Assembly: GCA_002917775.1 (NCBI GenBank) | Contig: KZ627151.1 | Location: 508,607 to 572,606 of the forward strand | Reading direction: 5' to 3' | Origin: Glaciozyma antarctica PI12 | Lineage: Eukaryota; Basidiomycota; Microbotryomycetes; Kriegeriales; Camptobasidiaceae | DNA length: 64,000 nt | Program-made: the position numbers and the translations under genes | In this document: positions 32,619 to 43,940 of the stretch, in pieces | Layout of the letters: each line of letters starts with the position of its first letter | Numbering within the stretch: the first letter of the stretch is position 1 | Notes under the pieces: generated by a model | Told to the model about the DNA's origin: nothing | Seen by the model: the letters and a program-made list of their open reading frames with translations, nothing else | The model's database searches: none

Positions 32619-35606
32619 TCAGTAGGGATTTGAAGTGAGGGGCGGAGAGTACGGACTTTCGTGGTGCTCGTCGAGGTGGTGTTCGCCGTTCGTTGGCGGC
32701 GAGGGTGGCGAGACGGGCTTGTGCGAGATGGTCGGCTTGCGAGGCGTCTCGGGCTTCATGGCGGACGTGGGCGGAGAGAGAGGAGGGAAGGAAGCATCGC
32801 CGAGAGAAGAAGCCTGCGAGGGACAGCACACGGATGATTAGCTGAGTTCGCGAAGTTCAATAGAGGCAGGGCGCACAGAGGAGAAGTGGAAGTGGGCTTT
32901 GAAAGTCCTGATCGTCTCCTTCTGCTTGCCGGTCAAACCTTCGCAGGCGAGAGCAGCGACGCTCTACATGTACAGCGTTAGCGAACTTCAAATAGGCGGA
33001 GGTGCGACCTCTAACTGACCAACTTGTGCAGCAGCGCCTTGAAAAGAGGTCCCTTCTCGCTGTTGCGGGCCGCAACCTTCATCGCCGCTATCGACAAAAG
33101 TATAAGCATGTTGAGCACGAGCGATTAAGACGAACGTACCGAAGACGCTGTCGAACAGTACGTCGCGCTGTCCATCGTCCCAGAGGTCCCTGCTCGCCCA
33201 CGGAAACTACGGCGAGCGTCAGATTCCGCATCGATAGGCGCATGGCAAGTGCTTACTTTGACAAGAATCGAAAGGATGTTGAGGAACGGTCGCTCAATAG
33301 GCCACTGCGCAAGTCCAAGAGCATCAGAAAGTCCGCTGCGAAGCTGAGCTCGACGACCCACGGGACTGCGGCAGAACTCGACAAGCCTCCGGATGTCGTT
33401 CGCGTTGATGATCTGCTTCGGGAACTTGTAGTTCGTCGGAACAGGCGGAAGAGGCGCCGCAGCTGCGCTCGGAGCGGCGACGGTGAAGTACTGCTCCTGC
33501 GAGAAAAGCTATCGTTCCAATCAGTCTTTGCGAGGTCGAAAAGAGGATGCGAAAAAACGCACATCGCGCATGAGCTCTCCTCGGCGTTCCCACTTGAGGC
33601 GAACGGTCCTGTCGCCTAGTCGCGAGCGATCGAGCTGCTGCATGACCCTGTGCGCTTCGGCGAGCGAGTTCATCTCGAGGTAGCAGTGGGGGAGCGTACG
33701 ACCCGTCGCACTGTGCGAGGTGTCAGCTGTGACGCGTAGGAGAGAGAAAGGGCGCACCGGTGGAGGATAATGTGGATCGAATTGACAACGTACTCCGGCG
33801 AAGGAAGGCAGTGCGAAGGTAGCCAGGATTCGACGTCCTTGACGGTCGTGTTGAAAGGAATCTGCTCGACATCGTCAGCTCAATCTCTCGTCGAAAAAGA
33901 CTGCGAAAGCATACATTCTCGACCTTGACGATGGGCCACCTCGGCTGCTGCAGCTGGTAAGGCTCCGACGGGTCCGCAACCGGACTCCTCCAGTCGTTCC
34001 ACCTCGGACTCCCCCTCTCGCTCAACTCGACCAGCTCCGCCTGCGAAAGGCGCTCCAACGGACCCGCCGGCGCCGTCGTCCTCGTCCCCGTCCCGTTGAA
34101 GCTCCGCTGCCTCCTCGGCTGCATCGGGACGATAGGGACCGACGCGGGGGACTGGAAAGAGGACAGGCGCGGGTTCGACATTGGGGGCGAGGAGAAGGCT
34201 CGAAGCCTTTGCGTGGTGGCGGGTGGCTCGTAAGGAGGAGGGAGGTGCTGGCCGGGGGAGAAGGGAGGCTGAGGTGGGAGAGGCGTGGAGAAGTGGTGAG
34301 GCGAGGGGCCGATCGAGGGGGACGGGGAGAACGTGTCCCTGCTGGTGCTGCGAGAGTGACCTGCCGACGACGTAAAGTTGACCGAAAACAAGCTCTCGTC
34401 GCTGCTCGCCCTCGACTCCGCCTTGGAGACTCCGTCGTTCGCTCCCTCGTCGAGATCAACCTCGCGAGACGACTTGTCCTCCGACGTCGCTGGTCCCATG
34501 GTGTGCGATTTCGCTCGGCAGGCGACGCACTCGAACCGCTTCTTCTTCCCCTCTCCCTCCATTTCCGACTCATCGTCGACCTTGGCTCCTCGGATCACGA
34601 CGCCTAGATGATCCCTACAGAGCCCGCAGCTGCACGGCGAGAGCTGGCAGAACGTCGGCCTGAAGCAGTTCCAGACCGCGCAGGGCTTGGGTGCGACGAC
34701 GTCTTCCAGTGCAGAGGAGGAAGTCGTGTCGGAGAAGAAACGCGCGTGCTGGTGTGGGAGGAGGACGGCTTCGGGGATCGCCGACGGGAGGTAGGGCGAC
34801 GGAGGAGGCGGACTGGACTCGAAAGGGTGGAAGGGGAGGTGCTGAATTGGCGGAGGGAGGACGGGAGGCGGTCCGAAGAGGGCGGGAGGGAGGTACGCGA
34901 AGCCCGAGGGCGGCGAGTAGTCGAAGAATGGCGGACGGGGCGGACCGTAGGTGACTGGCGCGAAGATGATGGGCGGCGTAGGGAAGATATGCTGCTGCTG
35001 AGTCGGAGGTGGAGCATGGAAGTGCTCGTTTGGGCGAGGAGGGAGGGGGAACCCGCAGGAGGGTCGGGAGGTGTCGAAGTGGGCCGAGGTTTCGAACGAG
35101 ATTCCAAAGGAGTCGAGCGGCTGAGTGGACTGCTCCAGGGAGACCATCGAGCTGGTCGAGAAGCTTCGCTCATGGTGGCCTGGAGAGAGCGACGAGAGAG
35201 TCAGCAAAAGTTCGAGCAAAGGTCCCAGCGCGTTGAGAAGGTCGTCCTGAAGCGCGTCCAGCACGACCCCGTAAGCTCCCCAACAGCCTACCCAGTCACC
35301 CAACGCGCTGAGTAGCCCTCGTTGAGTCCTCTACCAGCGCGATCTACCTCGAAAAGACCATCGACCGAGGTGAAAGAACCAAAGAGACGCGATGGACTCA
35401 CCGGATCCCGTCTCCCCAGCACCGCTCCACTTCCTCCCACGCGAACCACGTCGTACCTCTCCGCTCGTCGCGTTCCTCTCCTCCCCTCCTCTCCCACCAC
35501 CTCCCACCTCTGACCCCTCTCCGCATCGAACTGGTTCCTCACCTAGTGACGTCCTCGACTGCGGCTGGACGGGGTCGCTCCTGGCCTGCTGAGGGTGTCG
35601 ATTCAT
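32619..35606 (-). CDS. RRM protein with Cys-rich RING-like domain, paralogue B
   Basis: Ten exons (35606-35543, 35179-33915, 33861-33758, 33710-33563, 33496-33362, 33304-33257, 33206-33140, 33087-33020, 32963-32877, 32813-32619) sum to 2181 nt, or 726 residues. The order of modules equals paralogue A: Pro-rich N-terminus with APVTYGPPRPPF, Cys module CAVWNCFRPTFCQLSPCSCG and LCRDH, FECVACRAKSHTM, RRM with WPIVKVENIPFNTTVKDVE and ATGRTLPHCYLEM, then ERPFLNILSILVK and the helical tail. Exon lengths 104, 148, 135, 67 and 68 nt are identical in both genes, so they arose by duplication of an already intron-bearing gene. The first intron is 363 nt, far longer than the rest, and might hide another exon. 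Function unknown; RNA binding inferred. Confidence 0.82.
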
Positions 35607-36111
35607 CCTGCTGAGAACTCAATTGAACTGGAGGAGGAGAAGAAGAGGAGGGCGCTTCGAAATCGAATCGACTCCTCCCGTCAAAGATCTTCAACCTCCG
35701 CGGAGCAGTTCGTAACGTGGCGAGAGCGTACCCAGCACACAACCTCCTCGTTCGCTCACCGAAAGGGAGTAGGCGAGCAGAGTACGCTCGTGTTCCCCTA
35801 CCCTCCCTCAGCTCCTCCCGCTCCCTCCTGGGACGTGATCTCAACGCGGCGACTTCCGCTTGGGCCTCTGCGACTTTCCACGCTCCCTCTCCCACTTGCG
35901 CAGCCGAGCGAGGGAAGCTCAGGAGCAGGAGATACTGAGAGCAGTGTTGAGCAACTATGGAGCACAGAGAGTTAGCACAGCACCGCAAAGCGAAGGAGAG
36001 TCACTCACGGAAACCTACTTCGCTCGACCGACCCTCGCCACCCTCGCCACCCTCAAAAAGAACCGCGTGCAGCAAACTCGCTCTCAATACAGCGACGAAT
36101 TTAGTGTCTCT
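35607..36111. other. 505-bp gap between the desaturase 3' end and RRM paralogue B
   Basis: Both flanking genes read leftward, so this is the promoter of paralogue B and the 3' region of the desaturase. A minus-strand frame runs through it (35539-35988) but lacks protein character. Nothing else recognised. Confidence 0.45.
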
Positions 36112-38132
36112 CTACTCATCCTTCAGTCCTCCCGCCTCTCCCGCTCCACCCCCATCTCCACCCCTCGCTCCTCCTCTCCCCTTCCTCTTGACCCTACTCC
36201 AAAGCCCAACGTCCGATTCTACTCCAGTCAGCTCGCTTCACCAGAGGAAAGAGAGAGGACGTACCGAAGATGAAACGGTAGGTCACCATGGGCCAACTGG
36301 GGTGATTGGGGAGAGGATCGTAGAACTCGCTCGCCATGGCGCGGAGAGCGGGGAGCTTCGTCCAGGCGACCGAGGGGAAGTCATGGTGCTCGTTGTGGTA
36401 CCCGACCTGCGCTACCTATCAGCTTGACCCAGCATGAGGAGAGGGAGGAACGCACGTTGTAAGCGAGGATGTTGAGCGGACCGTAGTAGCTCCACGTCTC
36501 CTGATCGAGCCCGTCGAACAGGAAGTGCTCGGCGATGAAATGCCCCGCGCAAGGGTGGAGAGATCCGGCGAGAAAGCTCGAGATGAGGAGGTACCAGAGG
36601 GCGTTGGCGCCGACGAACTTGACGAGGGCGACGTTGAAGAGGATTTGAGTGGCGAAATTGAGCGCGATCCAGCGCGTTGGGGCTTGGTACCGGACGAAGC
36701 CTGGGCGGAGGGCGTAGAAGAAGATTTGAAAGGTGCTGTGGGAGTCAAATTCAGTAGCGAACGGGGAGGAGAGAGGAGGGGACGGACGCGAAGAAGGCTT
36801 TGCCGAAAACGTTGCTGAGGACCATGAGCTCAATCTTGGAGGGCATGTCCGTGTCCATTCCATCTTCGGCGAGGAACTGCGTAGTGTATCAGCTCAATTT
36901 CGCCCTCGCATCGCAAGCAGGAAACGCACCTTGTGATGCTCGATGTGGTACTTTTTGAACATCATCGCGAACGGCACCCCGATCGGTACGTTGGCAAAGA
37001 TGGCGAACAAGCGGTTCGCACGCACGCCACGAAAGGCGAGGTTGTGAGTGATCTCGTGCACGGCGAGGAAGGTGTTCTGGTTCGCGGTCCCGCCGATAAT
37101 GTACGCCGCGAGGAGGAACGTCGGGCTGAAGATGGGCGTCGAGCGCAGGAGGTAGGCGGTCGTGAACTGGAGGAGGGTGACGAAGAGGACGACGTATTTC
37201 GTCACAGGTTCGTAGCCCATCAGCTTGGAGACCTGCGAGGGGAACGACGAGTCAGTGAGCTGCTTCGAACGCGGGTGGGGAGTTGGGGACGAGCGCCGGA
37301 TGCCGCGTCGTCAATCAGCGTGAGCATCTTTCTAGGGCTGCATAGAACGAGTAGGCTGAGGCTGGGAACCGAGACACGGCAACTCTACCGCCAGCACTCC
37401 AAGAGCGCACTGCTCCCAAAGCTACTCAGCGGAAGAGGGATGCACCTCAGTCCCCACTACCGCCTTCCTCCAGAAGGAACGCACACAAGAACCACAGCAT
37501 TCAGTCCACCTCCTCAGAACAGGAAGGACAACTCGCGCCCGCACACCGCACAGGCGCGATGAAGCCTCCGCTCCACAGCTACCCATGCGGAACGTCACTG
37601 TATCCTGCCTCTCCCACCCTCGTAGAGACCGTAGCAAGCTCCCTATTCGTGTTACCAGAGCGTAGCCCTCCCTGTGGTCCCAACGAAGCGCGCATGGGCA
37701 CCACTGCTCGGGCTCCACGCTCCCGCAGCAACCGTCCGATGGCGCCTCCCTCCCCTCTCCATCGTCCCAGGTGCCCCTCTAAGCACCTGCTCTTCCCCTC
37801 CCAACCCCTCTCCCCTCCCCCCTCCCCCTCCCTCCTCCCACCCCGATCCCACCAACCGTACTCACCTCAGGATGCGCCTTGAGAATCGCCCTCCTCCTAC
37901 TCCTATGCGGCTCCTCCGTCATAAGCCATAACCAATCCCCATGATCCTGTACCGGGTTGACGACGTGGGGAGCCCAGACTTCTCCTGCCAACTTGATCGG
38001 AGAGTCATCTTCGTCGGAGGAGTGGGAGGAGGAGTGAGAGGAGGAGGGACGGGAGGAGGAGGAGAGGGAGGGAGGGAGGGTTTCGGCGCCGCCGAAGAGG
38101 GAGAAATCGACGCTGGGGGTGGAGGGAGGCAT
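36112..38132 (-). CDS. DES1: sphingolipid delta-4 desaturase
   Basis: ER membrane di-iron enzyme that puts the delta-4 double bond in dihydroceramide, giving ceramide for glucosylceramide. Six exons (38132-37866, 37232-36930, 36876-36788, 36735-36456, 36406-36265, 36221-36112) sum to 1191 nt, or 396 residues. The lipid-desaturase N-terminal motif HGDWLWLMTEEPHRSRR is followed by AILKAHPEVSKLMGYEPVTK. Histidine boxes: HEITHN, KYHIEHHK and YHNEHHDFP. Hydrophobic segments lie between them. The C-terminal exon reads DVGLWSRVKR, the usual end motif, then a Gly-rich tail ending KDE. A Ser-rich N-terminal extension precedes the conserved start. The first intron, 37233-37865, is 633 nt, about ten times the local norm, and no exon is missing across it. 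Confidence 0.94.
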
Positions 38133-38912
38133 CGAGGTAGGAGGAGGAGAAGGGGAGCGCGCGCTGCGCGCTGGAAGCCGATTTGGCTTTTGGGCGGGGG
38201 GAGTGGATCTGAGAGGTTCGGAGTGGTTCTTGGACTGGATGGGGGTAGTAGAGCAAGTGGACTACGTGCTCTGCGCTGTGGAAGGCTGAGTGGAGGGAGA
38301 GGAGGCGTTGTTGTTGGAGAGCGCGTCCTCCGCCTTGCGATCTCTCTCAGTTCCTCGCTGCTTCGTTCGCTCGTTCGAATTGAAGGACGGAATGCTTGAA
38401 GCGGAGCACCCGAATAAGAATATGCTGGGACGCAGAAGGGAATCGTGCACACGGTCTGACGACTGAGGCTGAAGTGAGCAGCTGTCTTCCGCGCAGATTA
38501 AGCGCGAAGGGACTGAAGCCGGCGAGCCAAAGCCCTCGACGACATAGCACGCAGGTAAGGAAGCGTAGTGAGGAAGAGAATGAAGCAGCGTGAGCCCAAG
38601 TGCTCAAGCACGGTCGACTGTCGACAGGGAAGCAGAATCCAGCGAGCGGTCGGCCCAGTCCCCCAGCACGGCAGCGTCCAACATACCGCCCCACGCTTCC
38701 CAGCACCCAGCAGTCACGAAGTGACCCACAAGCAGCCCAGAAACCACCACCACCACGCAGGATCAAACGCGTCAGCTCCCTCCCTCCCCTCCCATGCCGC
38801 GTTGAGATACATCGCCAAACCCGCGCATTCCAGCGCTCCACGAGCATTAACGTCACACTTTTGAGTACCCTCCTTTTCGCTGCGCTACTCCTCTCCCGTT
38901 CCAGGCGGGTCC
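38133..38912. other. 780-bp gap upstream of the desaturase
   Basis: Promoter side of the sphingolipid desaturase and 3' region of SME1, both on the minus strand. Short frames only; no gene or repeat recognised. Confidence 0.45.
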
Positions 38913-39621
38913 TTATGCGACGGGCAGGTCGGCCGCTTGAATGAGCGTGATGTTCTCCCCCTTCAACAGTAGTCGGCCTGCGCGAGCGGGAATGTCAGCT
39001 CTCTTCCTTCCACGTTGCCCACAGCAGCTGCTAGGGCTGGCAGGCTTCGCGTCTCCCTGCCCTCGCCAGCCATAGCCACGCCTACACCAGCCGTTGTCAT
39101 CCTCCTCTCTCCTCCTCTCCCCGCTGTCCAGCTCTCCCTCCACCTCGTACAGCACTCCCTCCACCTCCCCAATACACGCGCAAGCTTGCGTCCCCCGGCA
39201 TACAGAAGGAAGAGAGGACCTACCCAAAGGATTCCGCGCGCCGAGCTTCTTAGTCTTGGTCTCCTTGATCCAGACCTCCTCCGAGTCATCCAAGACAACG
39301 TTCATGAACTCGTCAAACCCCTGCAATCACACCTTAGCTCCCATCCTCCTCCTCATCCATCCTCCAACGCAGGGAGAAGGAACGCACGATGATCTTGCCC
39401 TCGATCCTTTGCTCAATGTTGTCGAACAACCACACCTTGACGCGCGTCCCGCTCTGAAGGTGCTTGAAGATGACGTTCTGCGTTCCTCGTTGTTAGCGGC
39501 CGCATGGAGGAGAGGAAGGAGAGGGACACACGATGGGCTGGACCATCACGCGTTGGTTGCGGCCTGACACTGTGGAGCGAGTTGGTTAGGCTGGCTCGGG
39601 AGAGCGAGTGTCGGACTTACT
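38913..39621 (-). CDS. SME1: small nuclear ribonucleoprotein SmE
   Basis: SmE is one of the seven Sm-ring proteins of spliceosomal snRNPs. Coding parts (A at 39621, 39569-39532, 39477-39388, 39320-39224, 38977-38913) sum to 291 nt, or 96 residues. Sm1 reads VKVWLFDNIEQRIEGKIIGF followed by DEFMNVVLDDSEEV; Sm2 reads LGRLLLKGENITLIQAA. The N-terminus MSGRNQRVMVQPI matches the family. As in YIF1, the ATG is made by splicing: the donor GTAAGT follows CCA and the next exon starts TGTCAGGC. An unusual 9-residue insertion (KKLGARNP and neighbours) lies between the two Sm motifs at an exon end. The last intron is 246 nt. Confidence 0.95.
39570..39620 (-). other. 51-nt intron splitting the SME1 start codon (A|TG)
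   Basis: The donor GTAAGTCC directly follows CTCACCA, a CCTAACC branch site lies in the middle, and the acceptor CCACAG is followed by TGTCAGGCCGC. Joining gives ACC-ATG-TCA. No other in-frame ATG would give the conserved N-terminus before MVQPI. If the intron is retained there is no start at this position. Confidence 0.75.
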
Positions 39622-39916
39622 GGTGAGAGCGTTCGGGGGGTTGGGAGGAGGTGGAGCTGGGGAGCAAGGGGGGAGGGGAGCTGCTGGCTAAGTCCCTCGC
39701 TACTACTCTCGGCTGCTTGAGCTACTACTTCTCCTCATCCCCTCTCTCTCCCCTTTCCCCTTTCCCCTTTCACAGCTACTTCCCTACACTCCTTTGACCG
39801 CACTCTCCCCCGCCGGCGCCACTTCCTCGTTCCTCCCGACCCTCTCCGCACGCGAACAGCCCTCAAACTTGGTCGCGGCGCCAGCATCTCCCTCTTGCCC
39901 TCCCCAACACCAAACG

Positions 39917-41623
39917 ATGGCGACCACTCGCGCCCACGCGCCGCCAAGGAACCGACTCCCAGCCCTCGCTGAAGTCTTGCGAAGGAGTGAGTCGCCGGGC
40001 ACTAGGAGAGAGCGGATCGGTTGGGACAGGAAAGAGGGTCAGGGCGCGTGCTGGTTCAGGAGGTGCTGGAGGGTTGTTGAGCGACGGGACAAGCGACTGG
40101 GGTACACGGTACTGTCAGGACGATGGGGTGGCACTGGGAAGGCGGGGTGCGAGGAACGCGGGAGAGGGACCAAGGCGTTTGTTGTGCTGTGCGCACAGAG
40201 GAGCTGACCCTGGTGTTCCACTCGCGTAGATACTCGCCCTCCTGTCGACCTCTACTGCTACTACCTCTTCCTTCAGCGAGAAGGATCGGAGGACACGCTC
40301 GACTTCTGGCTCGATGTCCAGCAGCACGAGAACCTCTGTGCGTTGTCCCTGCTTCGTGAACTAAACGCGCTCAACTAAACGCGCTCTACAGGTCGCGCCT
40401 TCTTCAAGGACCTCCGCAAGTCGGGCCGCAGCGTCAAAGAGGACTGGCCGCGGTACCACGAATACGCTCGTACGCGCGGAAGCATCTACGGCCCCGTAAC
40501 GGGCGTCAAGCGCGGGGACGACGGCGGAGAGGACCACGAGCGTTGGGGCGCCGACTCGCCTATGCAGAGCAGTGGGCACGGGCACTCGTTCTCGAACGAG
40601 AAGAACGGGTGCGGCGATTTCGGGGAGCACTCGAAGGAAGGGACCTTCGACACGAACGATCACACGGAGCGCCTCTCTGCCGACCAGGCGCGGTACGCCG
40701 GTGCCCGCACGCCCTCTCCCACCTCCGCCGGTCCTCATCCCCACAACGGCGCCTATCCCCTCTCTCCGACTCTCAAGGCCCTATACCCTCACGACAATGA
40801 CACCCCCCGCCACGGCTCGGTCAACAAGCGCGGCGGAATGCCTGCTCAGCCCTTCATCCAGCGCGACACGGCTATCAACCGTACCGACCTCATCGCGTCC
40901 GCCGAACGCATCTACTCGCGCTACCTCATGCCCGGAGCCGACAAGGAAGTTTACCTCCCTCCCACCCTCCGCATCCAAGAATTTCCCCTCTCCTCCTCGA
41001 CTCTTCCGAGCGTCTCGCACCCGGATTACGACCACGAAGCCGACGCCCAGGCGCGCGTTCCGGACATGTTTCATGCGCAGAAGGAGTACGTCTATCGCGC
41101 GATGGAGCAGGATACGTTCCCGAGGTTCTTGAGGGCCAAGGCGTTTGGGAACCTTACGCCGATTAGTGCGCTCGTGAGGTTGGGACTGGGGTTGATGGCG
41201 CTGTGGGCGGGGTTGGCGACGGCGTTTGCGTTCATCTTCCTCGATACTACGCCCAAAGTTCGTAGGCTGTGGGTGAGTCTTTGCGTTTTCGTTCTTCGCT
41301 AGGTCGTGCGAGAGCTGATACCGAACGCAGATCATCCTTCCCTTCACCGTGGCGATCATGAACCTCCTCGCTCATTCGTACGATCTCGACCCTCTCCTCG
41401 TCTTCATGGGACTCTCCGAAACCGTTCGTCTTCTTCCCCCCCTCCTCCTCCTCCTCGCACTGACGTTCCGCACGAGCAGACCCCGTTCCGCACGATCGCG
41501 ATTCGAGAACCCTACGTCCGCAAACTCCTCTTCGGACGCGCGCTCTGGGTCTCGTTCCTCACGGGCATCATCGTAGCCATCCTCACCGTCATCTTTTGGG
41601 CCGTCCCGGGTCACCGTCTTTAG
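39917..41623 (+). CDS. RAX1: RGS-domain membrane protein, Rax1-like
   Basis: Rax1 marks bud sites and birth scars in yeast and has an RGS-like domain followed by three membrane helices. Five exons (39917-39986, 40230-40337, 40392-41272, 41331-41423, 41480-41623) sum to 1296 nt, or 431 residues. The RGS half has LPALAEVLRR, PPVDLYCYYLFLQREGSEDT, LDFWLDVQQHENL and later RIYSRYLMPGADKEVYLP with FHAQKEYVYRAMEQDTFPRF, split by a Ser/Gly/His-rich insert. The helices are LTPISALVRLGLGLMALWAG, LPFTVAIMNLLAH and WVSFLTGIIVAILTVIFWAV. The first intron is 243 nt; the fourth has a GTTCGT donor. Divergent from SME1, about 295 bp apart. Confidence 0.88.
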
Positions 41624-41813
41624 TTCCCCCCTACTCTCGTTGGGCTGGTCCCGCTGCATTCCCCCTCACCGCTTTTTAATCTACGATACCCCCTCGCGAG
41701 TTGAGATCTTTCTTTACTACCCCCTTTCCTTGTCGTATATAACCTTAGCGCTGGAAGCTAGCTTTATTCCAGCGAATCAAGCGAGCGAGAGAGCGAGAGC
41801 CTACATTCCACAG

Positions 41814-43312
41814 CTAGATCTGCGCAGCGGGCATCATAGCTCCCTCGGGCGGGGGGTTCCTCGCCCTGAACTCGTCGTTGATCTCCTGCTCTCATCAGCG
41901 CGCGTTCGTCGACGAAGTAGGAGAAAACGAACCTTCATCGTGACCCACTCAACGCCTTCGTGTCCATTTATCCACTCAATCAGCCTGTGCTCCCGCGTCA
42001 GCGAGACTTCGCGCAGGAGGAGGGGGTACGAACTCTTCGAGAATGAGAAGGAGGTGAGGACGGCCTGAGGTATCGGGGTGTAGCGTGAGAGGGCTGTTGC
42101 GCGTCGTCAGCGGAGAATGAGGAGGGAGGAGGGGGACGGACAAGGTGAACCAGTCGTTCTCGCGGTAGAAATACTCGAAATGCTTTTTCCACAACTTTAG
42201 CGTCCTGCGGGGGATAATTAGCGGAGGAGGGGAGGGAGGGAGGGGGGGACGGAACGAATCTGCATCGACGAAACCGTGTGAATTGGGAGAATCTTTGATG
42301 AACATGTGCGGCGGGAGGTCATCGAGGTCTGCATAGGCGTTAGCAAGGGGTAGGAAGAGGGAGAGCGGGGCGCGTACACCAGTTGGCGGGGATTTGGACC
42401 ATGCCGGTGGGAGTTCCGCGGATCAGAGGCTTCATCCAGCGGAGGAGGCGGAGTAGTCGGAGTAGTCGATCTTGGTCCAGGTGTCCTGCGTTTGATCAAA
42501 GAGTTTGTAAAGGGGAGGGTGGGAGAGAGAGGAGGCGTACTTCGTCGCGACAGTAGAAGGGTTGGCACTGGAGATGGGTTAGCTGAGAAGGAGGTTTGCG
42601 GAGGAGAGGACGTACGTCGTGAGCTTGCGAGGAGTGGTCGTACTGGATTCCCTTCTCGAGGAGGATAGCGACTCCTTCCTTGGAGGACTCCCACCATGGT
42701 GCGACGCTACCGACGGGAGGTTTACCGCAAAAATCGGTGAGTTGCTGCGAAGGGCTCGTTCAGCTTCGTCTCTCAATGGTTTCGTCGAGACGTACCTTGA
42801 AGGTGTGGTCGAGGACCTCCTTCTGCTGCTTCAGAGTCATGGCGATGGGGTTTTCGTGAGAATCTGCGTCTGGAGAGTCAGCGAGCGAGCTTGCGAGGGT
42901 CGGGAAAGATGCGCACAGCCGTGGAGCCCAATCTCGTGTCCTGCGTCTCGAACAGCTGCCATCTCCTCCGGGAACGTGTCGAGCGAGTGTCCAGGCTGTC
43001 AAAGCAGAGCATCAGCTTCGTCCAGGAGCTGAACATCGGCAGGACTGACGATGAACCACGTCGTCCTCACGTTGTACTTCTTGAACAGCTTGAGCATGCG
43101 CGGAACTCCTACTTCTCCAGCAAACATCCCCCTCGTGATATCGTTTGGAGAGTCCTCGCCTCCGTACGATCCCAGCCTGCGAGAGAGGGTCAGTCAGGTC
43201 GCCTCCGACGCGACGGGGGAGAGACTCACCAGCCGCTGACGGCGTCGACGTCTACGCCGATCGAGCAGAGGGCTCTCTTGGGAGCTTTTGGAGGAGCAGT
43301 GGGATCCGACAT
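41814..43312 (-). CDS. polysaccharide deacetylase (NodB fold, PgdA-like), one apparent frame break
   Basis: Starts [20 protein letters not shown] and runs through DVDAVSGW joined to [40 protein letters not shown] with [29 protein letters not shown] and [19 protein letters not shown]. These are NodB motifs: an early Asp pair and the His-x3-4-His metal site (HGY...SHENP). [14 protein letters not shown] and [20 protein letters not shown] follow; the ending is [16 protein letters not shown] with [15 protein letters not shown]. It resembles the HpPgdA/allantoinase-like cytosolic branch rather than secreted chitin deacetylases, since no signal peptide is seen. One exon is only 27 nt (42567-42541). 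Between DTWTKIDYS and [10 protein letters not shown] (about 42440-42465) frame is lost by one base with no possible intron. The metal-site residues are intact. Confidence 0.82.
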
Positions 43313-43940
43313 CTCGAGTGGTAAGAATGGGGTCAAGGGACTCCAAGCAGCTCCAAGCTGGATCGACGAGGTTTAGTCACTTCGGCTCGCCCGGTCAGTC
43401 CGCCCGATTTTTGGGAGGTCGATAAGCGAGCAGGTAAGAGCGCGTTGTGGTGGTCTTGAGAGAAGCGTCGGGGAGGAGGAAGCGACAGCTTGAACTGGGA
43501 GAGCAGGCTGAGCCTGAGCCTTTCAAGTTGGAGAGCGAAGGAGGTTGGAGTCTTCGCACGAGCAGCCTTATTCAATCGCGCCGAGCCCAAAGGAGCTTTT
43601 CTCTCCAGCGCAGGACTTGCCTGGTAGCACAGGCACTGTTCAGTGCGAAGTGAGAGAGAGCAGACGGACTGCTGCTGCGAGCCCTCCTGCGGGCGGCCCC
43701 CTGGCCTGAGGTTGCCAGCCCTTGGGCAATTTAGCGAGGGCGACGCGCCTCCTCCTCTTCTTCCCCTCCCTTCTCCACTCGACTCTCACGCTCGACAGCC
43801 AGGCACTCCCCCGCCCTCCTCCCTTCCCTCCTCTCATCCTCCTCCCTCCCCCGCGACGACCACCTCCCTCCGACTCTCCCTTTGTTCGACCCTTCCAGGA
43901 CGCGCCCGCGAATCACCTCTCCCTCCTCCTTTCTCCAGTC
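43313..43940. promoter_or_regulatory. 628-bp divergent promoter, deacetylase / unknown gene
   Basis: Separates two divergent starts. The 200 bases before 43941 are almost pure C/T, typical of leaders in this window. No site recognised. Confidence 0.4.

Noticed and set aside
35539-35988. 150-codon minus-strand frame as the last desaturase exon
   Set aside because: The exon at 36221-36112 gives the family's WSRVKR end motif after a short intron, so the longer frame is not needed.
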